NCBI GenBank assembly: GCA_946894095.1
Contig: OX335663.1
Coordinates: forward strand, 1,798,001-1,862,000
Direction of reading: 5' to 3'
DNA length: 64,000 nt
Source of the DNA: Incurvaria masculella
Lineage: Eukaryota > Arthropoda > Insecta > Lepidoptera > Incurvariidae
In this document: positions 48,907-59,800 of the stretch, one piece after another
Position numbering within the stretch: position 1 is the stretch's first letter
How the letters are laid out: the number at the start of each line of letters is the position of its first letter
The notes under the pieces: generated by a model
What the model was told of the DNA's origin: nothing
Database searches by the model: none
The model's input: the letters and a program-made list of their open reading frames with translations, nothing else
Position numbers and translations under genes: made by a program

Positions 48907-51900
48907 TCAGAGGTCCGGATCAGAGAATACGATGACATCGGGGGCAGATCTGGTAGTCTCTGCACTCACAGGTCGCCGACCACTCATCTTCTTTGTGTCT
49001 GTGGAATAATAATAAAATTGCCGCCAAATGATTACATCAACGAAAACTAGGAATTAATTGTGGATTAAAAAACAACCGACAACTTTTAGGAATAGGGAAA
49101 CGTTAGGGCCTGGAAGACGATTTCTCTGGTTTTATTCGCAGTTGGTTTGAAAAATTGTGCCTTGGCCAATTGTATTGTATTGTATTGTTTATTCATCATC
49201 CATAGACAGTACACTGCACTCGGATTTGTCATATTTTAGCATTGGCCAGTTCAGCAAAACAAAACACAGCGAAGAAGAACTGGAAAGAAACTCCGCTGTT
49301 TTTTTTTTCAACGTCCACTTAGTCTAAGTTTACAAAAGTGTTTGTCAATTATTTTAACAAAAACATAGGTAAAACACTAAATTCACATGAATACACAAAA
49401 ATTTACAATCCATGCCGTATGCAACAGTTCATGACAAATATCATTTTATTTGCAAAGACAATCCCCTCCAACTAATATGTTGCCAATTGGAGCAGGCCAG
49501 TCCCCACAAACAGCACCCGTTCACGAGCATCACGCCGGGCACAGCCATTACCTCTTTCAACCATATTTTAGGGAAAGAGATAACCTGAGCCAAGCGTCAC
49601 CGTAAGCAAGGACCTTTAAGCGATGCACTGCTCCAGTGGCAACACAACACTGTGAAACACTTGCACATTAGGTTTTAATACTATGAGTTTTGTCATAAAC
49701 TACTACTGTCAGCTGATCACATAGTTACATATCCCTTTAAATGCTACCACCTACAGACAATTAAGAGTATAATGGTTTGACTAGTAAGTAATGGACAAAG
49801 AGAAAAATTCTTCAAATTACCAAATCTCAGAGTCCCGTTTGGACGACAATATTACGAAAGCCAGCGCACAGCCCCAAATTCTCAGTCCGCGGATTTTATT
49901 CTATGTTAAATTTGACTAATATGTTTAATTCAAAAATGTATCAAACTCTTATAAAATCGAACGTCTATTGTAGCCTCTGACTGCTGGTACATTGGACATA
50001 ACTTGAACCGGTTACACTACTAATGCTATTTCAATATATGTTCGGATTGAATCTTACCATTACAGAACCACGCTCAATTATCTAAGGGGGACGACGACAT
50101 CAAGTGCGTCGGCGGAAAGCAGTGGCTTAGTACCGCTGAGGGCCGGGAGGACTGGAGAAAAAATGGACAGACCTATGTCCAGCAGTAGACGCAAACACGC
50201 TGACTGAGCAGTGGTGTCGTTAAATGAAAGAAGTCCATAAAATAACCGAATACTTTAAGACGGACTTAACGTAGAAACGTGTTCACTGTTTGTTCTGTCA
50301 ATGAAATATTTGATCATGCTTGTGTTCTATTTGGAATTAAATCTATTGTATCACAATGGAAATACTTTCATGAGATTAAATGAGATTTTAGATTTTACAC
50401 TAACTGAATGACGAGAAATACACATTTGAATTGACTAAGTAAAATTACCTTTCTGAAACAAACCATTTGAACTACCAAGATGACTACCTTGTAATAGACT
50501 TTCTTTAGTCTTACAGTCGGTTTCCTTAGTACCCGGTAAACAAATTGATACTTTTCTTCTGCAAGAGTTCTCTACATCACTTGTCCCTGTGTCTTGGCGT
50601 ATTTTTTCATCCGTTTCCTTCCTTCTCGATGCTTCTTTTCTGCCTCGTTGACCTGTTGTATCCCAATCCGTCACATTTTTATCTCGAGTTTCATTTTCAT
50701 CTAATGTGCCATCTCTTGGAAATTGGTGGGATTTTTTTTTCTCCCCAGTTTCTTTATAATCAGTAGTATTCATTAGGTCTTTAGTTTCTCTTTTTACATT
50801 TTTTTCTTTTTTATCTTCATTTCCCTTCTTGCCAATATCATTTTTTTTATCTTCATCTTTTTTGCTTTTAATATCTTTTTCATGTTTCACTTGAGTGTCT
50901 TGTGCTTTACTTTTGATTTTAGTTGCTTTTTTATCTTTGGAAGTTGGTTGGTTTGATCTACCTTCCATGTGCTTTTTGTTAAATTTGGCAATGTCATCGT
51001 GGTCGAGTGACCATAAATGTTTTTCTAATTCGTCGCGACTTTCGAAGAGATCTTTAGATTCAACGTTGCTCGCCTGGAAAAAAAAGAATGATTACTTTTT
51101 TGCTCGGACAGAAGTTGTTTTAAGTGAATGGGCTCACGAAAAAATATTCTTACCAAATCCTTTTTGCGTTGTTTTTTGTTATTTTCGTTCCTGAAATTTT
51201 CCCGCTGCACCGATGCCCGCTCTTGATTCAGAAAGTCGCTTTGAAATCGCAGCGTATCAATAGGTTTGCTGTCACCACCAACTATCATATCCAGCCTCTG
51301 TTCGCAGGCTTCCCGGATGTGCTCCTGTCAAAAAGGCGATCAACATTACTTTTTAGGGTTCCGCACCAAAGGATGCCAACGGAACCCTATTACTAAACCT
51401 CCGATGTCCGTCCGTCCATCCGTCCGTCCGTCCGTCCGTCCGTCACAGGGCTGTATCTCAAGAACTGTAATAGGTAGGCAGCTGAAATGTTCACAGAGTG
51501 TGTATTTATTTTGCCGCTATAATAAAAAATAGGTACATTTTGAAAATCATAAAAAAAGGGGGCCCCCATCCAAAAAACTTGATTTTTTTGTGTTAAATCT
51601 TGAACGATGGTACGGAACCCTTCGTGTGCGAGTCCGACTCGCACTTGGCTGGTTTTATCTTAGCACAAGCAGGTAAACGATGTTGTGCGTCAGAGATACA
51701 ACAAGCTCTAGCATTCCTCTGAATTGAATTCTTCCGTATTTATGCAATCATTGGAATCATGCTTTATAATTTAGTCCAAAAAGGCGAGCTTTTTTTTATG
51801 TATAACTGTCCCGCACTTACTAAGTTTATAATATACGGAAGCATCTACGAATTTGTTATTTACAAAACGCCGTTTTATTACCTTAATTATCTTGTTGTCG

Positions 51901-54619
51901 GCGACCAATTTTCTGATGCAGCGATATATCATCACGAGGCACATACCAGTGAAGAGGATTGAGAAAATGACGAGGATTATGATGGTATTGGTCTTCCGCA
52001 GGGGTGACTCCGTAACCCCCTGTGAAATCGTATCGGCAATGAGGATCTTGGAACATTGTCTCGAACACTCTTAGATAATAATACAAATGTACAAAGAGCT
52101 AATTTAAAATATATATTGATATGCACTGACGATGAAAGTAAATACACGCCTAAAATGCATCAGAATAAAGCTAACAAAAGTACATATTTATATAGGATTT
52201 GTGGTGCTCTCTCTTTCGGGCTATTAGCTACCATCGCAGCCACTTGTGAGGCGCACGCTTACGTCAAGCATAACGCACACCTTGGCACCTTCAATTGCTT
52301 GCAATCAATAATATTTGACATTCAATACAAGAATTTCAAACATTGCACCTGTCTTTGATTTTGGTGTTTGGCGCACGACAAACCCCACTAAAGCTTTAAA
52401 AAAATCGGCTTTATTAACCTGGCATTCCTCTTCATCTTCATCCCCTTTGAAGCGGCAGTCAGCAATACCGTCGCACTTGAGCGTATAGTCAATGCAGGTC
52501 ATGTCGTCGCAGTCCCACTCTTCCTTTGTTGCCACTTTACACGCTGAAAGATTAACAATATGGATAGCCCTATTGGAGATACAGTTAGATCAGGAAAACA
52601 TTGAGTAAGTTTAAACGTTTTCATTGATCTGCTTAATCAAATTAGTAAATGTAATGTCGTGAAGTAACTGCAAATATCGAAAAGGTGATCACTGATTTGT
52701 GGATAAATAGCGGAAAAAAGGCCAAAGATTGGATACGTAAAAGTGCGACGCAATCAAAAGCATACTTTTATATTTCATTGGTTTAATATCCTTCCTGGAG
52801 TAAAGCGTATTCCTGACTCCCAACTAAGAGTCGTCATAATACTGACATAGGTTTTAAAAAAATCGGATGCTGCAATCACCAGGTTTTTTGTAGATAATAC
52901 CTCTTTTTTATAATTGCACCACTAATTCAATAAAGCAAATCGATGGAAAACATTGAATGAAGAAAATAATGTTAAAATTGTAATCGTTGTGATGAAACCA
53001 AAAATTTCCAAAAACTTATATGTTTCATACTTACGAGTGTCTCTGGTACTCTTGCGGAAGGCTGTGTAGTGGAAGGAGAAGTTCATCCTGTCCACAGCTT
53101 CGATGACGGAGACGAGTCTCACGTGTAGCACGTTGTCCAGGTGGACCAAGGATTCCGCTATTGTGCCACAGTACTGCTTCAGCCTGCGTAGGAGATGATG
53201 ACAATCACAGCTGCATTTAATGGCTTCTGAGTTTGAGGAAACCCAGCGCTCGACTATAATCTCGATCTCAGTTTCAAGCCATACGCATGGATAAACGAGG
53301 GGAAAGCGAATTCAGAAATTCAAAAATTCAACCATCATTTAAGCCATCATAAGCAATGAATAAATGTTTTCGTTTAGAAATATAAGTTAAATTACCAAAA
53401 ATAAATATATAAATAGGTAATAACAAAGTAAATAGAATTATCATTGGTTTTAATAGCAAAAAAAACATTGGTATTGTAAATTAAAATTTAATATATATAT
53501 TTTTAAAACTTCAAAGTATTTTTTTTTATTAATAATCTCCAAAATTATTATTTTAAAAAAACTATTCTTTGAAATAATTTTTTTAATAAATATAAACTTA
53601 ATTATATTTACAACAATTTTATTATTTATTAATCATCTTTTATCAATAGGATTAATAATTTTATTAAAAACCTTTCTTATTTGACTTATTTTAAGTTTTT
53701 CTTATATTTTTTTTTTAACTTTTTTAGGAAGACTATTAATTTTATTAGTAAATTTAATTAAAATAAATTAAACTAAAAACATTTCAGTATGAACTAGAGG
53801 AGAGAAAATTGGTTGCACCAAATGTGACGTAATATCAACCACGCAGTCATCTTATACACGATCTTTTCCTTTACCGGGAGCACAATAATGAACGGAACGG
53901 ACTATTACTTGGAAAGGCTTACTAGTGGATAAATGTTTCTATCCTACATGTGTCGATGCTGCTAAAAGTATCTGATGGAATTTATTTGAAAATGTATTAA
54001 GGAGAGAACACGGATGAAGTTGGGCAAACTGCTCATTGAAGAGTCGGGAGACCGTCGTGTAAGAGCGTTTCTCATCCTAAATATAAGCTTAGCCATTCAG
54101 AGCTGCGGAACGCTGCTTCTGTCATTGGGACTAGTTTTCTTCATAATCTACTCAATCAATTACAAAAATACCCTGTAATGTTATTAATAATTCTGAAAAT
54201 TTGGGCGAATTGCAAATTGCTACTTTTTACCTCATGCTAATCCCACAAAATCTAGCTTTTATATATATTGTTTTATGGCATTAAATATAACAATGCTTAA
54301 TGTGTTTGTTTACATTGTTAGTAAGAACAAGAATATGAGAAGAATTATATTTCAATGAGGAAAAATCAATAATTCAATCAGAAAGAACCCTGTAAAAAGA
54401 ATTTCTTTGGGAATATACTGCAAGGCTGGAGCTAAAACAACAAAACATACCACTCGCGGGTATACCACATCTACCTATTTCGTCGCTAGGTATCGCATAC
54501 CAATAATTTGAAAAGACTCACCTGCCGTTCATGTCTGTTTTCATACCGAAAACTTCGACGAAATTCTTTTTGCACTCGTTGGGGAAAGCCAATTTAAAAT
54601 TAGTAAAGTTCAGGAATAT
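48907..54619 (-). CDS. Neto-like CUB/LDLa transmembrane protein, 3' seven exons
   Basis: Minus-strand exons 54619-54522, 53183-53035, 52543-52419, 52019-51882, 51324-51154, 51073-50449 and 48998-48907 have consensus splice sites. They sum to 1398 bases (465 residues plus stop) with no phase break. Order: second half of a CUB domain (FLNFTNFKLAFPNEC, RLKQYCGTIAESL); an LDLa repeat with six cysteines and CDGIADCRFKGDED; one membrane helix (NTIIILVIFSILFTGMCLVM); and a cytoplasmic tail of about 320 residues. Part of the tail is very Lys/Asp/Glu-rich, and it ends APDVIVFSDPDL. CUB-LDLa-TM is the layout of Neto proteins, auxiliary subunits of kainate-type glutamate receptors at synapses. The tail is not one I can match, so another CUB/LDLa family remains possible. 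The N-terminal exons lie upstream of 54619. Confidence 0.85.
49168..49642 (-). mobile_element. LINE 3' end with (ACAAT)n tail, near-identical to 18957-19462
   Basis: The same block in the same orientation differs at only a few positions, so both copies are young. It lies in the last intron of the Neto-like gene. Confidence 0.65.
50090..50215 (+). mobile_element. RTE-type LINE 3' coding end
   Basis: It translates as VGGKQWLSTAEGREDWRKNG followed by QTYVQQ and a stop, the usual C-terminus of RTE-clade elements. It lies in the last intron of the Neto-like gene. Confidence 0.6.
51353..51655 (-). mobile_element. Lepidopteran 'gggttccgtac' SINE touching a splice acceptor
   Basis: This full-length minus-strand copy has its 3' end about 28 bases upstream of the acceptor of the Neto-like exon 51324-51154. 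Confidence 0.8.
53520..53775 (+). pseudogene. nad6: NUMT: nuclear copy of mitochondrial nad6 fragment
   Basis: In the invertebrate mitochondrial code (ATA Met, TGA Trp, AGA Ser) the stretch 53600-53770 stays open. It reads INHLLSMGLMILLKTFLIWL, then FSYIFFLTFLGSLL, matching the ND6 core motif HPLSMGL and FSYILFLTFLGG of insect mitochondria. Base composition is over 80% A+T, far above the surroundings. In the standard code it contains stops. It lies in an intron of the Neto-like gene. Confidence 0.75.
54380..54490 (-). mobile_element. Fragment of the second tRNA-SINE family
   Basis: CTGTAAAAAGAATTTCTTTG, ATACTGCAAGGCTGGAGC and ACCACTCGCGGGTATACC parallel 7365-7560 on the same strand. Confidence 0.5.
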
Positions 54620-55129
54620 CTGTAACACACAAACGTATAGGCATGCTATATGAAATGAATTCAGAACATATTCTTGCAATCTAAATAAGAAGTCAGCATT
54701 TCACTTTTCTATATTCTATTGTGTGATAAATCTGCGAGAAAAAGTACCCCAATAAAGGGTTAACATCTTGTTTGTATCACTCTCCGTCAGAGATCTCAAA
54801 GCAAATGTAATAGGTTTATCAGTACGGATTGGATATGTGGGGGATTAAAATCCTTCAAGTCATTCCGGTGATGTTTCTGTAGCGAGAACTTGTAGGATGT
54901 TATATTTAGTATTGTCTTTATTTCCGCGGCAAGTAAAATATAGGTTGCCCATAGACAACTGTCTATGGATGAAGAAAGAAAAATATGAAAAAGCCAATCA
55001 AGAGAGGACACACTAGGAGTTTCAAATTTCGAAACGTTGCCATGGTAATCTGACAAGTTTGGAAGATTCCGGAAAAATAAAAATAAAAACAAGAGAATAT
55101 CACTGAACAGAAAAATGAAAATATTGAGT

Positions 55130-55560
55130 TCAGTTCGACTCCCGCGCCCGTACAGACCAGAGCTCCGTTGAGAGCTTTCGTCGCGTTTTTGCAGCGCCAT
55201 CTTGAAGGAATCCCCACCAATCGGAATGGTGTGAGGGTCTCGCCTCTGCCTTTGACGCAGCTGCACCCTGAGGGAAGTCCTCCCGCGAGTGTCCGCCGTG
55301 TCCTCGACACCAGGTGGTGTGCGAGTCACATCACGCGGCCCGTGAAAGACATTATGACTCTTTGACCAGGTTCTCATAAGAGACCAAGTGTAGAGGCTGT
55401 GCAGTTTATTCCGGTGATGTTTGGAGTCAGCCAGTTGATGAGAGCGGAGGTGGAGCAGGGAGCCTGTAGCCGCCCGACCAGTTCCAGGTTCATCTGAGGA
55501 GCGGGACGAAGACCCTACAAACGAGACCGGCGGTAGGACTAGAGCTTCATCGGTATGTCG
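55130..55560. other. GC-rich island open on both strands, identity unknown
   Basis: The minus strand is open for 266 codons (55596-54796), but only the GC-rich first half looks coding. The plus strand has RAFVAFLQRHLEGIPTNRNG to KDIMTL (55168-55365). A third reading, minus strand after an acceptor near 55519, gives MNLELVGRLQAPCSTSALIN. I cannot choose among them; it may be an exon or a TE fragment. A further minus-strand open frame (55793-55575) is equally unassigned. Confidence 0.3.
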
Positions 55561-55907
55561 CATCAGCCTAACAGTTATACACTTCTGTTTGTGCAATGAT
55601 AAACTTCAATAAACATCACTTCACCTTCATGCTGTGTGTTTGAATATTTCCTCAAAAGTCCTCTCAAAGCAGATGCATAGACTAGGTAGGGTTTGTACGT
55701 GTTTTCTTCTGTAGCTTCGACCCTGCACCCTGAGCTTCCGACTGAGCGACCCGAGGCATCGAGATTGAGGAATGCTCTACACGTCACCTGCATTTCCTAG
55801 ATATCTAGCAAGTCGCCGTGGAGGAGACAAAACCTTTACATCCTCACTCATCACTCACTCACCACCTTCTACACGCACCACACACCACATCCAACGAGCC
55901 CTACAAC

Positions 55908-55920
55908 TGGCGCTCAATCT
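55908..55920 (+). other. Possible primer-binding site of the Ty3/Gypsy element
   Basis: CTACAACTGGCGCTCAATC has the TGGCGC start of several retroelement primer sites, with CA two bases before it as an LTR end would give. No matching LTR pair is visible, so this is tentative. Confidence 0.25.
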
Positions 55921-56838
55921 ATAAAAATTTATTCCTATGCATCTGTGTGAACGAAGAATTTGAGAAAATATTTGATTTTTCCATCCTATATTTCCATCTC
56001 GTCTAAGTTTGGTGACTTTATTTCACCCCGCGTATATACGTACTATGTAATTTATATTTAGTACATATCACATTTGCCTTCGTGATTATGTACCGTGATC
56101 GGTGATTTTTTGCGTTTGCACTTTTCCTTTCTCCTGCGACTTATTAATTTTCGGAATTTAGTTCGGCAAATATCGTTTATGCGTTTTAATTTAATTGCGT
56201 GGTCACTTTGATCCGATGAGAGATGCCAAATATCTATTGACATTGAATTGATAACAAAGAATGACAGCGTATGTCGTTTGACGTCCGCTTATTACTCGTC
56301 GAATAATTTGGGCTATTCGTTTATACCTTTAATGTAAACAAAGGTGGGATATCTCAACTTTGTATTGCTGTTTGACACGAAACATATTGTGTATGGTTAA
56401 TGAGATACTTATTCGATACATATGAAACAAGCACGAATGGTGACTATACACAAAATATTTTACAAACAAGGTGCCATGCCAGTTTGATTTTAAGACTTCA
56501 TGTCTTAACTGAACTTGAACTGATTGTGCTATAACTTGATTAAAATAAATATAAACGGGGATTATAAACAAAATATTTTATTATCAAACTGATATGCCAG
56601 GAGGTTCTTAGGACTTCAAGCTTTAATTGAGATTTATTTGATTATAGGTACTATATGTAACTTGGTAATTGAACACATATTAGACCAGCAAGCAACCTAA
56701 TCATTTGCAAACAAGGTGGCTTGCTTGGATATTTTAATTTTCACTTACTTTACGGATACTTTGGGACTTAGTCAACACATCTGAATAATAACTTCAGATT
56801 TAGAAGTTTTTCGGAAATTTTAAAAAAAAACAAACAAT

Positions 56839-59800
56839 ATGTCCAACTTAAACGATTCTGTCTTTATAGACATCGCAGAGGATCAAACTGAAAGCGTGAA
56901 TGTACTAACCAGAAGTGGCAACAATTATGAAAACATTTTTTTTTCAATTGATAACGGAGACAAAGGTCAACAATCTTCAACTCCCATAGAACACATACAA
57001 CCAAAAACAGAACTTCAGATCTTTAATAAACATTATTATAATTTGAGCTCTTGGAAATTAACCTTCAATGGCAAGACGGATGTTAGAGAATTTATCGCCC
57101 GCGTAGAGGAACTCACTTATGCTCGGAATTCTAATTGGGACATTGTGTTAAGGTGTTTCATTGACTTATTAAGTGAAGAACCATTAAGATGGTACCGAAC
57201 CGTTCGGGAAAACATAAGGTCTTGGGAGGATTTAAAATCCGCGTTGCTATGCGAATACGATAACGCCGATTTTGCATTTGAAACTGAAGCACAAATAAGA
57301 AGTTTAAAACAAAAACCAGGTCAGAGATTATCTGATTTCATAATAAATATAAATGAACTATGCAATAAAATAAAAGGGCAGATTTCCGAAAGCGCTGCTT
57401 TCGAAATTATTAAACACAACATGTTGCCTACCTATAAGCAGGCACTTATCTTTGGAAATGCAAAGAATATAAAAGAATTAAATGAATTCGGGAAAAATAT
57501 TGAACGTTACGGGTTGATATTGGAAAAATTAACAGAAAACAAACCTCAAGTAAACAAATTAAATAAAAGCGTTGAGAAATTATCAGAGCAATCCGAGGAA
57601 TGCTTAAAATGCAAAAATAAGGGCCATTCATTTAGAGCTTGCCCAAATATTTTAATTCCGATTTGTTTTACTTGCGGTCGTTTAAATGTGACAACTGCTA
57701 CCTGCTCAACGTGTCAATCCAAGCAAGCTTCTACTTCTAAACAAAATGATAACATGGTAACACGGCCATTTAATACCGATGGGCGACAATCCGGCCCAGA
57801 AGATTTCGGAGATAAACAAAACCACTTTAACGATAATTCACGGACTCGAGACTACAACAACCAATATAATGTTCAGGGTCCGCGCTTTAATAGAGCCAAT
57901 ACATACAACCAGTATCCGCCATACAGACATCAACAAAATTTTAACAATAATCATAATGCTTATAACCAGGTTCCGCATTACAGAACTCCACAAAATTTTA
58001 ACAATTACAATTATAATGCTTCCTCTAAACCTTATCAAGGTCAATATTATAATTCGGAGCCTAATGTACCACGTTCTCGTTATAATCAACAACAATCTTA
58101 TTATCAGAACGAACGAATTGCAAAAGGGGATGGCAGTCATAATAATATGGTTAGGAAACCTCTGGCTATAGAAGAAATTCCAAAAAAACGGATAGACGCA
58201 CCGGACTACGGTTCTCAAAAATTTATCACTAAATACCTAAACCCGGTGCGGATAAACAGCAATGGCGATAAAAGACCTTACTTAAATTTTAAAATTAAGG
58301 ATCAAAATTTTAGCGCGCTTCTTGATAGCGGTGCTGAAATGAATGTGATAGGAAATAACAGTGAATACAAATTTTTTAATTTAGGTTTTAAATTACAAGA
58401 ACCAAATATGAGTTCGATTGTTACAGCTGATGGAAATAGACAACCAACCATTGGTTCCATTTCATGTACGATCGTGGTGGATAATATGAGTATACCACTT
58501 ACATTTGAGATAATTCCAGGGGTAAAATCTGATTGCATACTGGGGACTGAATTTTGGGAGAAAAGTGGTCTTTCCAAAAGAATTGCGGGAATGATAAATA
58601 AAAAATGTGTACATTCAGAACTTAAAAGTATATTAACTATTGGGACTACTTCAAAAGCAGTCGAGAAGATAAATGGTATTCTTTCCGAATTAAAACAAAT
58701 GAAATTAGAGATCGAGGATTATGTGGGAAAAATCTCAACGATAAGTTATAAAGAACTAGATGAGAAGCTAACAAAATTATTATTATCTCTTGATGCAATT
58801 CCTTGCGAAAATAATAGCGAATTAAAATTTACCAGGCGATCAGCCATTAGGGAAGTTCAAAAATCGATTGGTATTTTAGAGGGTAAAGGTTCTGACAAGA
58901 AAATACTAAAATGCTCTGAACTAAATAAAATTGATACAGTGCACGCACAATTAGAGTTTTTAGTTAATAATATAACTAATTTCGATAATAATACAAGTGA
59001 GTACGCTTATCAAGTACTAAGGGGAAGGCTTACCCATCTTTTATCGATTCTTGAGGGCATTATTTGTACAAGTGATGATTGTCTAAAACAAACAAAACAT
59101 TCAGCCATATTAGGAGTACAAAAACATATTGCCGATGTAGATTATAAACAAAAAGCAAAACAAAATACGATATCTAGGAAACAATTAAATAATATTAATG
59201 AAGAAACTAAGGAAATCCAAAATAAAATGGATAATAAGTTGGTAAATAAGATTCATAAGAAACAACCTGTTGATTCACATTCAGAACCAGCTTTAGAACC
59301 GAAACCTGACGATAGTGATCCTTTGATTAGAAAATTGGGGGAGGAAGAAATTAGTAACATACAAGAGAATATAGTACAATCGGAGTCAATTCAAAAAAAA
59401 TATAAAAATAAAAATTGTATCTTAACAAAGGAGGAATTAGAAATTTTAAAACAAATTACTGAAAAATTTGAATCAATTTCATTCGAAAAGAAAGGTTTAG
59501 GAAGGACTCATTTAATGGAATACGAAATAGAAACTATTGGTAAACCAATAAAACAAAGATTTTATCGTATGTCTCCATATAAACAAAAACTAGTCGATAG
59601 TTTGATTGATGAGATGATTTCTATGGATGTTCTAGAAGAGTCATCGTCTCCATGGGCTTCTCCAGTGTTAGTGGTTCCCAAAAGTGACGGATCTTCCAGA
59701 TTATGTATTGATTCTAGAAAACTAAACTCAGTTACAAAGAAAGACAGTTATCCGCTCCCGCGGATAGACAATATATTAGACAATCTTAGAGATGCTAAAT

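Noticed and set aside
50435..50968. Separate 177-codon lysine-rich gene
   Set aside because: It is the downstream part of exon 51073-50449 of the Neto-like gene, whose frame is open upstream to the acceptor and joins in phase with neighbours.
53500..53780. Simple AT-rich low-complexity DNA
   Set aside because: It keeps an open ND6 reading in the mitochondrial code with the right motifs in order, so a NUMT explains it better.
55800..56838. 5' LTR of the Gypsy element
   Set aside because: No part of it matches the sequence after the ORF, so an LTR cannot be claimed; only a possible primer site is noted.
57779..58218. ORFs of 130 and 126 codons inside the Gypsy region
   Set aside because: They overlap the Asn/Tyr/Gln-rich part of the real polyprotein frame; shadows.
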